Positions 26,376-35,245 are shown, counted from the stretch's first letter. The stretch is 64,000 bases of DNA from Prolixibacteraceae bacterium (GCA_003457135.1 DMSQ01000034.1:1-64000), one strand, 5' to 3'. A program made the numbers and translations. The notes: generated from the sequence alone by a model not told the origin.

Positions 26376-26612
26376 ATGGAAACATTAATCGTTCATTTAG
26401 ATAAAACCGTAAGCAAGTCGAAAGTTAAAGAAGCCTTGAAAATGGTAAAAGGAATTATAAGCGTATCGGATAAGCTGACGCGTTCGGATTTTGAGGAACT
26501 GGCCGATGATCGTTTGGTAAGGGAAATGAAAAAGGCTGACAAAAGCGACTTGCTTTCATTCGATGATGGTAAAAAGGAATTCCGGGCTATAAAAAGAGGT
26601 TTGCAAAAATGA
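26376..26612 (+). CDS. small antitoxin-like protein
   Basis: 78 residues from the ATG at 26376; upstream in-frame ATGs give an N-terminus unlike this family. METLIVHLDKTVSKSKVKEALKM looks like the short strand-helix start of Bacteroidetes type II antitoxins, and the C-terminus is basic. Its stop overlaps the start of a RelE/ParE-like gene (ATGA), the usual antitoxin-toxin order. The DNA-binding fold is not certain. Confidence 0.65.
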   Translation: METLIVHLDKTVSKSKVKEALKMVKGIISVSDKLTRSDFEELADDRLVREMKKADKSDLLSFDDGKKEFRAIKRGLQK

Positions 26613-26875
26613 TAGTTAAATACCGGAAGTCGTTCTTTAACGATGTGCGAAACATCAAAAACATCAAACAGATTGAAGAAATTGAATTTCTTACCGATAC
26701 GGCAAACCTCTGTATCATGCCCGAAGAAATACCCGGCTTTAAATGGCTCAGGCAGTATCCCGGTCAGGCCAGAATCGAAATTGCACCTTTCCGGGTGGGT
26801 GTTGAGATAATTGGCAATACCATAATTTTTAAGCGTGTAATTCTAAGGTCTTATTTTTATCTTCAATTTCCTTAA
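26609..26875 (+). CDS. RelE/ParE-superfamily toxin-like protein
   Basis: 88 residues. MIVKYRKSFFNDVRNIKN at the N-terminus and GQARIEIAPFRVGVEIIGN plus IIFKRVILRSYFYLQFP at the C-terminus match the RelE/ParE fold, whose members cleave mRNA at the ribosome or poison gyrase. In many relatives the end reads GHRKDIYRxFP; here it is LRSYFYLQFP, so active-site residues differ and it could be weakened. It overlaps its antitoxin by four bases. Confidence 0.72.
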   Translation: MIVKYRKSFFNDVRNIKNIKQIEEIEFLTDTANLCIMPEEIPGFKWLRQYPGQARIEIAPFRVGVEIIGNTIIFKRVILRSYFYLQFP

Positions 26876-26893
26876 TAAAAATAGAAGCCTGGA

Positions 26894-27095
26894 TTAACCC
26901 TTATTTTTCTCAGCTTGGATCAGCTCAACATACTCCTTATAATCCTTGATCAGGTCCTCCTTTTTCTTATCAGGTTCATTCTTCTGCGTTGTATTCTGAG
27001 TGGTCCGCAATGTCCATAATCAAACTTTCAGGTATGTTGTCTTTATGTGACAGATTAATGTATCCAATTCCAAAATGTACTACATAACAAGCTCA
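26894..27095 (-). pseudogene. possible decayed coding remnant
   Basis: On the minus strand, two protein-like open stretches overlap in different frames. One reads HFGIGYINLSHKDNIPESL and ends NAEE-stop near 26967. The other ends KDYKEYVELIQAEKNKG-stop at 26894. Neither has a plausible full-length start. This could be the frameshifted tail of a lost gene between the toxin and deoR genes. No family is recognised. Confidence 0.25.
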
Positions 27096-27105
27096 ATCTG
27101 CTTTT

Positions 27106-27888
27106 TTAATTTTCAGCGATAATCACCTTAATTCCAAGTTCAGCAAACCTGCCCAGGTAATTCTTTGGTATATTCTTATCGGTAACCAGGGTGTGAATTT
27201 TAGAAAGTGGTGCAAAATTTATGATCCCATTTCTGTCGAACTTGCTTGAATCAACCAATACTATGTTTTCCTTTGCATTTGACATGATTATTTTTGCAAT
27301 TTGTCCTTCTTCAAGGTTCGAAGTAAAAAGACCCTCCGTATTGATTCCATCTGCACTTGTGAAATATTTGTCAGCCCTGAACATTTGAAAATTTTCGACA
27401 GAAGTAACCCCAACCAAAGAGAATGATTTCTTCATAAAAATACCTCCGGGAACAATGATTTTTAAATTATTGAATTGGGATAATTTAATGGCTATATCAA
27501 GCGCATTGGTGATTACAGTCAGTTTTCGGAATTTTTCGAGATGGTTCGTGAGCTGCATGAGGGTCGTTCCGGAATCAAGAATAATAGTATCACCTTCTTT
27601 TATCAGTGTACTTGCAGTTTCTGCAATGGATTTTTTCATGTCCAGATTTAAAACCATACGTTTTTTCACCGACAGATCTTCTCCAACTTTTACAGTAATC
27701 ATAGCTCCTCCTCTTGATCGAATTAGGAGGTTTTTATTTTCCAGATAACGCAGGTCTTTGCGCAAAGTTACTTCACTTACATTGAATTGAGTCTTCAAAT
27801 GAAAAATGTCAACCTGTTTGTTTTGCTGAATCTCTTCCATAATGATCCGGCGTCTTTCAACGGTTGAAATATTTTGATTTCTCTTCAT
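27106..27888 (-). CDS. DeoR/GlpR-family transcriptional regulator (AgaR-like by context)
   Basis: 260 residues. An N-terminal DeoR winged helix (ERRRIIMEEIQQNKQVDI, FNVSEVTLRKDLRYLENKNL, IRSRGGA) is followed by the DeoRC sugar-phosphate-sensing domain (GDTIILDSGTTLMQL, LVDSSKF). It is divergent from an amino-sugar-like gene cluster starting at 28243, with candidate operators in the shared intergenic region. Such regulators repress catabolic operons until a sugar phosphate binds. The effector here is probably the substrate of the NagB/AgaI-like enzyme (inference). Confidence 0.9.
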   Translation of the reverse strand: MKRNQNISTVERRRIIMEEIQQNKQVDIFHLKTQFNVSEVTLRKDLRYLENKNLLIRSRGGAMITVKVGEDLSVKKRMVLNLDMKKSIAETASTLIKEGDTIILDSGTTLMQLTNHLEKFRKLTVITNALDIAIKLSQFNNLKIIVPGGIFMKKSFSLVGVTSVENFQMFRADKYFTSADGINTEGLFTSNLEEGQIAKIIMSNAKENIVLVDSSKFDRNGIINFAPLSKIHTLVTDKNIPKNYLGRFAELGIKVIIAEN

Positions 27889-28117
27889 TTTGCTGAAATT
27901 TAATTTTTAAAGTGATATATAAATATACAGCCAATATAACAAAAGAACAATCACTTCATGCATCTTCTCGGAATAATATCTGATAGTAATAGTTGTTTAA
28001 CCGCAGTACTTATTAATTGAACAACCTGACGAAATTAAACGAAATTTAATTCCTGTCAATTGATGCTTGTATATATTTTATATTCAGTTTATAGTGTCAT
28101 TATTTACCGATTATAAG

Positions 28118-28168
28118 TTGAAACTATATTTAAAGGTATATTGATTTTTGAAACTATACGAAAGTATA
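28118..28168. promoter_or_regulatory. candidate DeoR operator repeats
   Basis: The direct repeat TTGAAACTATA occurs at 28118 and 28148, exactly 30 bases (about three helical turns) apart. The second overlaps the palindrome TATACGAAAGTATA (28155-28168). The sites lie in the 354-base divergent gap between deoR and the isomerase gene; the rest of that gap is AT-rich without a gene. Confidence 0.5.
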
Positions 28169-28188
28169 AAATAATAAATACCGAAACG

Positions 28189-28218
28189 TTGTGAAACAAA
28201 AAATATAGGTTATATTTA
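28189..28218 (+). promoter_or_regulatory. candidate promoter of the amino-sugar-like cluster
   Basis: TTG at 28189, 19 bases, then TATATTTA at 28211, one base off TAnnTTTG. It lies just downstream of the putative operators, so a bound repressor could hinder polymerase. Confidence 0.45.
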
Positions 28219-28242
28219 CACTGTTTTTTAAAAATATGTCGC

Positions 28243-28956
28243 ATGGAGATTGATATTAGAAACACTTATGAAGAGTTAAGTCAAAGGGCAAAAGATATCA
28301 TCATTCAGGAAATAAAAAAAAATGAACGGCTTTTGCTTTGCACTGCCACCGGTGGTAGTCCGTCAGAAACATATCATATGCTTGGTAATGAATATCAGAA
28401 ACAACCTAAACTTTTTGACGAATTGCGCATAATCAAACTGGATGAGTGGGGGGGAATGCCAATGGACCACCCGTCAACCTGTGAATCTTATTTGCAGGCA
28501 CACCTCCTTCAGCCGCTCCACATTTCGGCTTCCCGTTACATCGGGTTTAACAGTGATCCGGAAGATCCACTAATTGAATGCCAATATATTCAGGAAAAGC
28601 TTAAAAGGGAAGGCCCGATTGACCTGTGCATTTTAGGATTGGGAATGAACGGGCACCTGGCGTTTAACGAACCTGCTGATTTTTTGCACCCAAATTGTCA
28701 TATTGCTGAACTTACAGAGGAGTCGCTACAGCACCCTATGGCTTATGAAATGTCTGTTAAACCAACTTATGGCCTGACCTTGGGAATGGCTGATATTTTG
28801 CATGCAAAAATGATTCTGATCTTGATAGGCGGTATTCATAAGAGACCTATTGTTGGAAAGTTTTTATCTCAAAGAATTACCAGTTTAGTGCCTGCCTCAT
28901 TTTTGTGGTTACACCCTAATGTTGTTTGCCTGATTGAAAAGAATGCCATTGAATAA
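28243..28956 (+). CDS. glucosamine/galactosamine-6-phosphate deaminase-isomerase (NagB/AgaI-like)
   Basis: 237 residues. TATGGSPSETYHML binds phosphate, RIIKLDEWGG carries the catalytic acid, and LGLGMNGHLAFNEP is the NagB-family histidine motif. Members convert GlcN-6-P or GalN-6-P to a ketose phosphate plus ammonia. The shorter length and context (DeoR regulator, GH123-like gene) favour the galactosamine-6-phosphate type (AgaI/AgaS-like), but this is an inference. First gene after the divergent promoter. Confidence 0.82.
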   Translation: MEIDIRNTYEELSQRAKDIIIQEIKKNERLLLCTATGGSPSETYHMLGNEYQKQPKLFDELRIIKLDEWGGMPMDHPSTCESYLQAHLLQPLHISASRYIGFNSDPEDPLIECQYIQEKLKREGPIDLCILGLGMNGHLAFNEPADFLHPNCHIAELTEESLQHPMAYEMSVKPTYGLTLGMADILHAKMILILIGGIHKRPIVGKFLSQRITSLVPASFLWLHPNVVCLIEKNAIE

Positions 28957-28977
28957 CTAATACTAGGCGATAAAAAT

Positions 28978-29172
28978 ATGGACACATTTAAAGGAGATTT
29001 GACCCTTGTAAAAGATGTAACTGTTACATCCTGGGGCGAAACAATGACATTCCATAAAGGTAAAGCAGGAACTTATAATGCTATCGCAAATGAATTATAC
29101 CTTGATCTTGGCTTTTCAGGATACAATATTGGAGGAGGAAATTATAAATTCACTGTTCGTCAGAAAAAATGA
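28978..29172 (+). CDS. small protein of unknown function
   Basis: 64 residues, 21 bases after the isomerase gene. It starts MDTFKGDLTLVKDVTVTSWG and has a glycine-rich tract (LGFSGYNIGGGNYKF). No signal peptide or membrane segment. The open frame and co-orientation support a real gene. A strong hairpin follows at 29200. Confidence 0.5.
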   Translation: MDTFKGDLTLVKDVTVTSWGETMTFHKGKAGTYNAIANELYLDLGFSGYNIGGGNYKFTVRQKK

Positions 29173-29199
29173 ATATCCTTTGAGTAAAATTTAATACTT

Positions 29200-29235
29200 G
29201 AAAGGCAGAAACGGGTGGGTCCGTTTCTGCCTTTC
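29200..29235 (+). terminator. 15-bp hairpin terminator
   Basis: GAAAGGCAGAAACGG pairs perfectly with CCGTTTCTGCCTTTC around a 6-base loop. It separates the two small upstream genes from the GH123-like gene and may terminate or partly attenuate the transcript. The T-run after the stem is short. Confidence 0.7.
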
Positions 29236-29294
29236 GTTAATATCTGATAAAATATCAATTTTCAGTTCATATCAAAACACGGTATATCACAACG

Positions 29295-31118
29295 ATGAAA
29301 AAATCAGTTTTGACAGCATGTCTTTCGTTGACTTTGATAAGTGGTGTCTTTGCACAACTCAAAAAAGGGCAAATTGACCTATCAAAAATACCGGCTCCGA
29401 AGGGTCATTACCAATCCGAATATACTTTTGACCAGCCAACGGATACGGCAAGTTGGGCAAAACAGCAAGCGGGCCTAAATGCTGCGTTCGGATTGACCGA
29501 CGAGTTATATTTAAGGAGCGAAGTGCCTTCTGTAAAGCAGGGATCATTTAGCTGGGAAGCGAACGGATGGAAAGGCGAACGCCTGAATGCACAAATATTG
29601 GTATGGTCACCCGACTCTATTGAACAGATACGTTTCCTTGTCAGCGATTTGGTCAATGCCAGCGGAAAAGTGATCAGCAGGGATAATATCAAGCTGAACA
29701 TGGTCAGGTATGTAGTTTCGAATCTTCCTTATAATGCCCAAAAATTCGATTGCGGGGCGCCAATGGATACCGCCTGGCTTATGCCTGACCGATTTGAAAC
29801 CTTCGACCGGTTCGATCTTCCGGGTAAGACGGTAAGGCCAGTATGGATTTCATTTGATATACCCCGAAACTCAGAGATAGGTACATATTCCGGTACTATT
29901 GAAATCAATTCAAAGAATGAAAAAGTCAATTTAAAAGTCAACCTGACGGTTCAGAAACAAGTACTTCCCATTCCTCACGACTGGAAATTCCGACTTGATT
30001 TATGGCAAAATCCCTGGGTGATAGCCAGCTATTACCAGTTGGAACCCTGGTCAACTGAACACCAGTTATTGCTAAAAAAACATCTTAAATTATACGCTGA
30101 CGCCGGTGGAAAGTATATCACCACCTATGCCGTTCATTCCCCATGGGGCGATAATTCCTATATGATTGAAGGAACCATGATTGATTGGACTAAAAAGGCC
30201 AATGGTTCATGGAAGTTCAATTATTCCATATTTGATCAGTATGTAGAACTTTGCATGGAGGCCGGTATTGATGAAGCAATCACCATTTATACCCCGGTGC
30301 CCTGGGGAAACCGTTTCAGGTATATGGACGAAAAAACAGGCAATTATAAATTTGAAAGTTGGGCGCCGACTTCAACAGAGTACAAAACCTTCTGGAATGT
30401 TTTTCTGGATGATTTAAAAGCCCATCTGAACCAAAAAGGTTGGTTGAAGAAAACCTATCTGGGAATCAATGAAAATCCGCTTGATGTTACTCTTGCATCC
30501 ATCAAGGTAATCAAAGAAAACTCGAAGGAATGGAGAATTACCTATGCAGGCGACTGGCATCCGGAACTTACTTCGCTGCTTGATGATTATTCGCCGATTA
30601 TTACCAGTGAGCCAAGCCTGCAGGAACTGAAAGCACGTTCTGCAAAGGGGCTTACAACAACCTATTACGTATGCTGCAATCCTACCAAACCAAATAACTT
30701 TGTTTTCTCACCGCCCGTAGAAGGAAGGTATATCAGTTGGTATGCCGCAGCTTTCGGATACAACGGATTTTTACGCTGGGCGTATGATGCATGGCCTGCT
30801 GACCCGGTGAGAGATGCCAGACACACGGCCTGGCCTGCGGGAGATTGCTACCTGGTTTATCCCGGAGGAAACAGTTGCATCCGGTTCGAAAAACTAAGAG
30901 AAGGGATTGTTGATTATGAAAAAATTCTTATTTTAAGGGAGTTAGCTCTCAAATCAGCCAATAAAAATGTTAAAGGCTTAATGGCAGCGCTTGAAGCACA
31001 TCTGGCATCGCTTACGGTTGAACGCGATTACAGCAAACGTGATTTTGACGCTGCAAAATTAACTGAAGACGTACAAAAAGGCAACAAGCTAATCAGTGAA
31101 TTAAGTAATGAACTTTGA
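29295..31118 (+). CDS. secreted GH123-like (DUF4091) glycosidase with altered catalytic pair
   Basis: 607 residues with a signal peptide (LTACLSLTLISGVFAQ). The N-terminal beta-sandwich (~60-225) precedes a TIM-barrel-like catalytic region. GH123 enzymes release N-acetylgalactosamine and use an adjacent Asp-Glu pair in a DERP-like motif, where the Asp supports the substrate acetamido group. Here the aligned segment reads TYLGINENPL, giving Asn392-Glu393. The rest of the family pattern (GDWHPEL, GFLRWAYDAWPADP, RFEKLREGIVDYE) is intact. Context with a NagB/AgaI-like isomerase fits GalNAc release, but the Asn raises doubt about classical hydrolysis. Confidence 0.8.
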   Translation: MKKSVLTACLSLTLISGVFAQLKKGQIDLSKIPAPKGHYQSEYTFDQPTDTASWAKQQAGLNAAFGLTDELYLRSEVPSVKQGSFSWEANGWKGERLNAQILVWSPDSIEQIRFLVSDLVNASGKVISRDNIKLNMVRYVVSNLPYNAQKFDCGAPMDTAWLMPDRFETFDRFDLPGKTVRPVWISFDIPRNSEIGTYSGTIEINSKNEKVNLKVNLTVQKQVLPIPHDWKFRLDLWQNPWVIASYYQLEPWSTEHQLLLKKHLKLYADAGGKYITTYAVHSPWGDNSYMIEGTMIDWTKKANGSWKFNYSIFDQYVELCMEAGIDEAITIYTPVPWGNRFRYMDEKTGNYKFESWAPTSTEYKTFWNVFLDDLKAHLNQKGWLKKTYLGINENPLDVTLASIKVIKENSKEWRITYAGDWHPELTSLLDDYSPIITSEPSLQELKARSAKGLTTTYYVCCNPTKPNNFVFSPPVEGRYISWYAAAFGYNGFLRWAYDAWPADPVRDARHTAWPAGDCYLVYPGGNSCIRFEKLREGIVDYEKILILRELALKSANKNVKGLMAALEAHLASLTVERDYSKRDFDAAKLTEDVQKGNKLISELSNEL

Positions 31119-31170
31119 AGTTGAAAAATGTTGCAGGTGCAAAAAAACTATTATTATCAGTTCATTTTCA

Positions 31171-31309
31171 GATGGTACATCAAACATATACAAGAACCAA
31201 CCTGTGGTTTCAGATCTGCGATTTGTTGAATGAAACCCGTATTCCCATTCCTGATCGGCTTGGCGAAGATCGTCTTGCCAATTTTGGAGCTTACAGGGAG
31301 TTTGAATAA
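31171..31309 (+). CDS. short open frame, possible gene fragment
   Basis: 46 residues from the ATG at 31171, or 64 from a TTG at 31115 that overlaps the GH123-like stop. The sequence ends IPIPDRLGEDRLANFGAYREFE, which looks protein-like and unlike random translation. It may be the tail of a decayed gene or a small protein. No family is recognised. Confidence 0.28.
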
Positions 31310-31353
31310 AAACTCAAAATCAATTAAACTGGATAATCAAAAATGAATTTAGT

Positions 31354-32553
31354 ATGAAAAATCTATCAAGACGAAATTTCTTAGGCAACATCGGTACAAT
31401 TGGGGCTGCAGCGGTCATTGCACCAACATTAATGGCTTCAACACCAACATTGTCTCAATCGGATGGCGTTTTCAAACCGCTCGGCCGAAAAATTAAGGTT
31501 GGAATTATCGGTTGCGGAAGTGTAATGAACGGAAATTATGCGCCCCATCTGGGAAAATGTCCCTTCGCCGAAATAGTAAGTGTTTGCGACATTAAACCGG
31601 ATCGTGCTGAGAAGGCAGCCAAAAAATTCAATGTACCTAATTGGTATCCTCACATTGACAAAATGCTGGCCGGTGCTGAATTTGATTTGTTGGTGAACTG
31701 TACCGATATGCAGGAACATGGTCGCCTGAACAAGATCGCTATTCTGGCTGGCAAATATGTATGGAGCGAAAAACCAATGGCCACCACTTATAAAGAAGGC
31801 CGTGAACTTTTTGATTTGGCGATAAAAATGGGAAATCACATTTGGGGCGCTCCTGCAATGGTTAATAGTCCTCAGTTTGCCTTTATGGCCCGACAACTTA
31901 ATGCCGGAAAACTTGGCAGGGTAGCAGCAGCCCACGCTCATTACGGGCACCAGGGTCCAGGCTGGTCTGCATTTTTCTATGAAGAAGATGGTGGGAGTAT
32001 GCCTGATCTGGGCGTTTATAACATGGTTTCGCTCACAGGTCTGCTCGGGCCTGCTAAATCGGTTGTTGCTATGCTCAATGTCATTACTCCTACCCGTAAT
32101 GTGGAGGACAAAGGATTCATTCAGGTTAAAGCCGAAGATAATGCCCATATTCTTCTGGAGCATCAGAACGGAGTACTGTCGCATGTTCAATGTGGTTTTA
32201 ACTATTTCAATCCGGCAGGGCATTCAGGTCTGGGAGAAAATCGCCCTACTATTTCTATTATTGGCTCCGATGGTTGCCTGAATTTAATTGGATACGATTG
32301 GCATCCGTTAGGAGTTGAAGTTGCTACAACAGAGCATGAGGAATTGGAAACATTCATAACCGACTCTGGCACTTTTGTATGGCAGGAAGGCGCTTCTGTC
32401 ATTTGCGAGCATTTGTCGACTGGAAAAGAGTTATTAATTACATCTGAACATGCATTGCATGTGTTGGAAATCATGGAAGGCGCCCGTAAATCGCAGGCGA
32501 CAGGCCAGCGTATTTCGTTACAATCGGCATTTAAATGGCCGGTGGTGGTCTAA
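31354..32553 (+). CDS. Tat-exported Gfo/Idh/MocA family oxidoreductase
   Basis: 399 residues. A twin-arginine signal (SRRNFLGNIGTIGAAAVIAP) is followed by a Rossmann motif (IKVGIIGCGSVMNG) and the SEKPMATTYKEG segment. The C-terminal domain has GGSMPDLGVYNM. It is a third Tat-signal Gfo/Idh/MocA protein in this window, here in the amino-sugar-like cluster. The substrate is not readable. It may act on the sugar released by the GH123-like enzyme (inference). Confidence 0.86.
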   Translation: MKNLSRRNFLGNIGTIGAAAVIAPTLMASTPTLSQSDGVFKPLGRKIKVGIIGCGSVMNGNYAPHLGKCPFAEIVSVCDIKPDRAEKAAKKFNVPNWYPHIDKMLAGAEFDLLVNCTDMQEHGRLNKIAILAGKYVWSEKPMATTYKEGRELFDLAIKMGNHIWGAPAMVNSPQFAFMARQLNAGKLGRVAAAHAHYGHQGPGWSAFFYEEDGGSMPDLGVYNMVSLTGLLGPAKSVVAMLNVITPTRNVEDKGFIQVKAEDNAHILLEHQNGVLSHVQCGFNYFNPAGHSGLGENRPTISIIGSDGCLNLIGYDWHPLGVEVATTEHEELETFITDSGTFVWQEGASVICEHLSTGKELLITSEHALHVLEIMEGARKSQATGQRISLQSAFKWPVVV

Positions 32554-32573
32554 GTATTCAGTTGACCGAAAAT

Positions 32574-33782
32574 ATGCAATCATCCTTCAATTTCAGGAAA
32601 ATAATAAAATCTGTCATACTCTCCCGGAATAACTCACTACGGGCGGCATTTCTATTTGGTTTTGCAAGCCTTTCTTCGTGGATTCCGATGTTTAATTTAT
32701 GGCTGGAGACCAATGGTTTAAGCGGAATTCAAATTGGGATTGTAGCTTCAATCCCCTGGCTGCTGATGCTGATTATTCAGCCATTTTGGGGAATGCTGGC
32801 CGACAAATACGGAAAACTTTTGTGTTTAAAAATAAGCCTGATTGGCGCCTTGTTGCTTTTTGTACTTTTCCCTTTGGTGAATTCAGGTATAATAGTTATT
32901 GCAGGCATGACGATAGCGCTGTCGCTGTTTAATACTCCTGTCTTACCGTTACTCGACAGTATTGCACTCGATCACGTCGAAGGCAAACAAATCAAGTCGT
33001 ACAGTACGATCCGGTTCTGGGGAGCAATCGGGTATGCACTCGGAGCTTCAGTTACCGGTTGGCTTATATCACTAATCGGAGTTCAGGCCGCTTTTTTTTC
33101 CAGCGCCGGATTTTCGTTGCTGTGTTTTTTTTCAGCCCTTAAAATAATTAACCCGAATCTTCAGCACAAAGGCCTGGATGTCGAATTTAAGTATTTCGGA
33201 AGGATCATTTCAAACAAAATTCTCCTGATTTTTCTATTCATTATTGTAATTGTGTCCATTAGTCAATCAGCAATCACCTTTTTCCTGGCCCTCTATATGC
33301 GACAGATCGGCGCTTCGCCGGAAACTACAGGTTTGGCCATTGGGATGGAAGGAATCAGTGAATTGCCTTTTTATTTTATCGCGGCATGGCTGCTTCAGCG
33401 GATCGCAGCCGGAAAGGTGGTTTTTATAGCCATTATTGCCACTTGCATCCGGTTATTTTTGTATTCAATTAACAGTAATCCCGATCTGGTAATTTTTATT
33501 GAAGCCATGAATGGAATGACATGGACCCTTCTATGGGTAGCTTCCGTAGAATTTGTAAATAACCTGATTCCGCCAAAATGGAGAACAACCGGCCAGTCGT
33601 TGCTTTGGGCCGCCTATTTTGGAGCAGGTGCAGTATCGGGCAATATTCTGAGCGGATGGATGTATCAGCTCATGCCTATGAAACAGGTGTATGCCACCAA
33701 TGGGCTGATGATCCTTGTTACCGCAACAGCAGCTTTTTATATTTTCTTTCTCAGGAAAACAAACGAAAATGAAATAAAATGA
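32574..33782 (+). CDS. MFS sugar transporter (MFS_1-like / LacY-type)
   Basis: 402 residues from the ATG at 32574, chosen because an earlier ATG at 32535 lies inside the previous gene. It has twelve hydrophobic segments, starting at AAFLFGFASLSSWIPMFNLW, with the inter-helix motif GMLADKYGK after helix 2 (MFS motif A). It overlaps the MttB-like gene by four bases (ATGA). It probably carries the sugar or quaternary amine used by this cluster into the cell. Confidence 0.85.
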   Translation: MQSSFNFRKIIKSVILSRNNSLRAAFLFGFASLSSWIPMFNLWLETNGLSGIQIGIVASIPWLLMLIIQPFWGMLADKYGKLLCLKISLIGALLLFVLFPLVNSGIIVIAGMTIALSLFNTPVLPLLDSIALDHVEGKQIKSYSTIRFWGAIGYALGASVTGWLISLIGVQAAFFSSAGFSLLCFFSALKIINPNLQHKGLDVEFKYFGRIISNKILLIFLFIIVIVSISQSAITFFLALYMRQIGASPETTGLAIGMEGISELPFYFIAAWLLQRIAAGKVVFIAIIATCIRLFLYSINSNPDLVIFIEAMNGMTWTLLWVASVEFVNNLIPPKWRTTGQSLLWAAYFGAGAVSGNILSGWMYQLMPMKQVYATNGLMILVTATAAFYIFFLRKTNENEIK

Positions 33783-35245
33783 TCAAACTACTTTCTGATG
33801 GCATAGTGGACGAGATGATTTCAATGGCCTGTAAACTGGTTGCTGAAAAAGGGATGATGACCCGCAATTCAGAATTAATTGTTGTAGCCGGAAAAAATGG
33901 TATGCTGCAGGTAAAAGGTAACCGTATTTTTCCTTCTGCCGAAGCGTTGAAATCATGTATGAACCACCTCAAACAGAATCGCATATCTACCGGCGATTTC
34001 TATGAAAATCAGCATGGATGGCCTGATATGCTGATTGATCACCGTGCAACTGACGATTTGGTGATCAAACTGACCGATTTGCCTTACCAGTTTTGCGATC
34101 ACCGGGAGCGGCAAATTATTCCGCTAACCCGTAACCATGTCATCGAAGGAACAAAATTAATGCACGTTTTATCGGTTCAGCAAAACATCAAAGGTTACAG
34201 TTGCGGTGTTCCCCAGGATACTGCCAATCCGCTGAAAACCATCGAACAATACCTCATCGGTTTTCGGTACAATCAAAACGGAGGAGGAACCATACAATCG
34301 GTTGCTGCCGAAGTTGAAATGGATTTCAATGAAATCCGGTGTATTGCCGAAGGACGGGAAAATTTTCAGGATCGGAGCCTGATGCTTTTCTCTCCCAGCC
34401 CGATGATTCTGGATGCGGATGAACTTTACCTTTGTTTCAAGTCCGGGATCAATATCAGCAGTTTTATGGTCGGGTCAATGCCTATGATGGGAATGACCGG
34501 ACCTGTTGATCCAATTGGTTCGTATGTACTCGGAATAGCAGAGGTTTTAGGCGCGGCAACAATTTTACATGCTCTTTTTCCGCAGGCTAAAGCTTATATA
34601 TATCCACATCCGCAAGCCATGGATTTGCGAAGCGGCCAAATGGCATTTGGTACCATCGAACATGCCCGCCTCGAAATGCTCAAATTATGGGTTATGAAAG
34701 CGCTTGGACTTCAGTATTATAATTTGAAAGATATCATGACTTCAGCACAAATGCCCGGAAGCATGGCACAAGGCGATAAAGCGCTGGGATTTTATACCGG
34801 ATTAATGGCGGGTTATAAAGCTTTTAACCTGATGCCTTTATCTACCGATCAGGTGTGGTCGCCGGTACAGGCTCTGTTGGATATTGATGCTTTGAGGAAC
34901 GCCTGGGCAGCCACCCGTCCAATCAGTAATGCGGATGCGGTAACTAATGCCTGGGAAACGATTTGCGAGGCGATTGACAACGATTGTCTGTTTGCCGAAA
35001 CAACTGATACGTTGATGAATATGCATGAGAACTATGAGATGAGTTCGATATACAACCGGTTTTTCTCTTCAGAGGTTTGGAATTCAGGAGGACGCCAACC
35101 CGAACTACTTGCGGTTGAGGATAAATGTCAGGAATTGATTTCCACCTGGGATTTTCATCCAAACCAGAAAAAACTAGATAAGATCCTGAAAATTTACTAC
35201 AAGTTGTGCAAAAAATATAATACCGAACCTTTGAAACTCAACTAA
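33779..35245 (+). CDS. trimethylamine methyltransferase (MttB) superfamily protein, non-pyrrolysine
   Basis: 488 residues, read through without an in-frame amber codon, so it is the non-pyrrolysine type. The glycine/methionine-rich core (SFMVGSMPMMGMTGPVDPIG) and later GTIEHARLEMLKLWVMKALG are MttB-family features. Relatives demethylate quaternary amines (for example glycine betaine) onto a corrinoid protein. No corrinoid protein or reactivase is present nearby, so its acceptor is unclear. It is translationally coupled to the MFS transporter, which suggests an imported methylated substrate. Confidence 0.8.
   Translation: MIKLLSDGIVDEMISMACKLVAEKGMMTRNSELIVVAGKNGMLQVKGNRIFPSAEALKSCMNHLKQNRISTGDFYENQHGWPDMLIDHRATDDLVIKLTDLPYQFCDHRERQIIPLTRNHVIEGTKLMHVLSVQQNIKGYSCGVPQDTANPLKTIEQYLIGFRYNQNGGGTIQSVAAEVEMDFNEIRCIAEGRENFQDRSLMLFSPSPMILDADELYLCFKSGINISSFMVGSMPMMGMTGPVDPIGSYVLGIAEVLGAATILHALFPQAKAYIYPHPQAMDLRSGQMAFGTIEHARLEMLKLWVMKALGLQYYNLKDIMTSAQMPGSMAQGDKALGFYTGLMAGYKAFNLMPLSTDQVWSPVQALLDIDALRNAWAATRPISNADAVTNAWETICEAIDNDCLFAETTDTLMNMHENYEMSSIYNRFFSSEVWNSGGRQPELLAVEDKCQELISTWDFHPNQKKLDKILKIYYKLCKKYNTEPLKLN

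Noticed and set aside
33779..35245. A pyrrolysine-type MttB.
   Set aside because: The gene reads through without an in-frame amber codon, so it belongs to the non-pyrrolysine part of the family.
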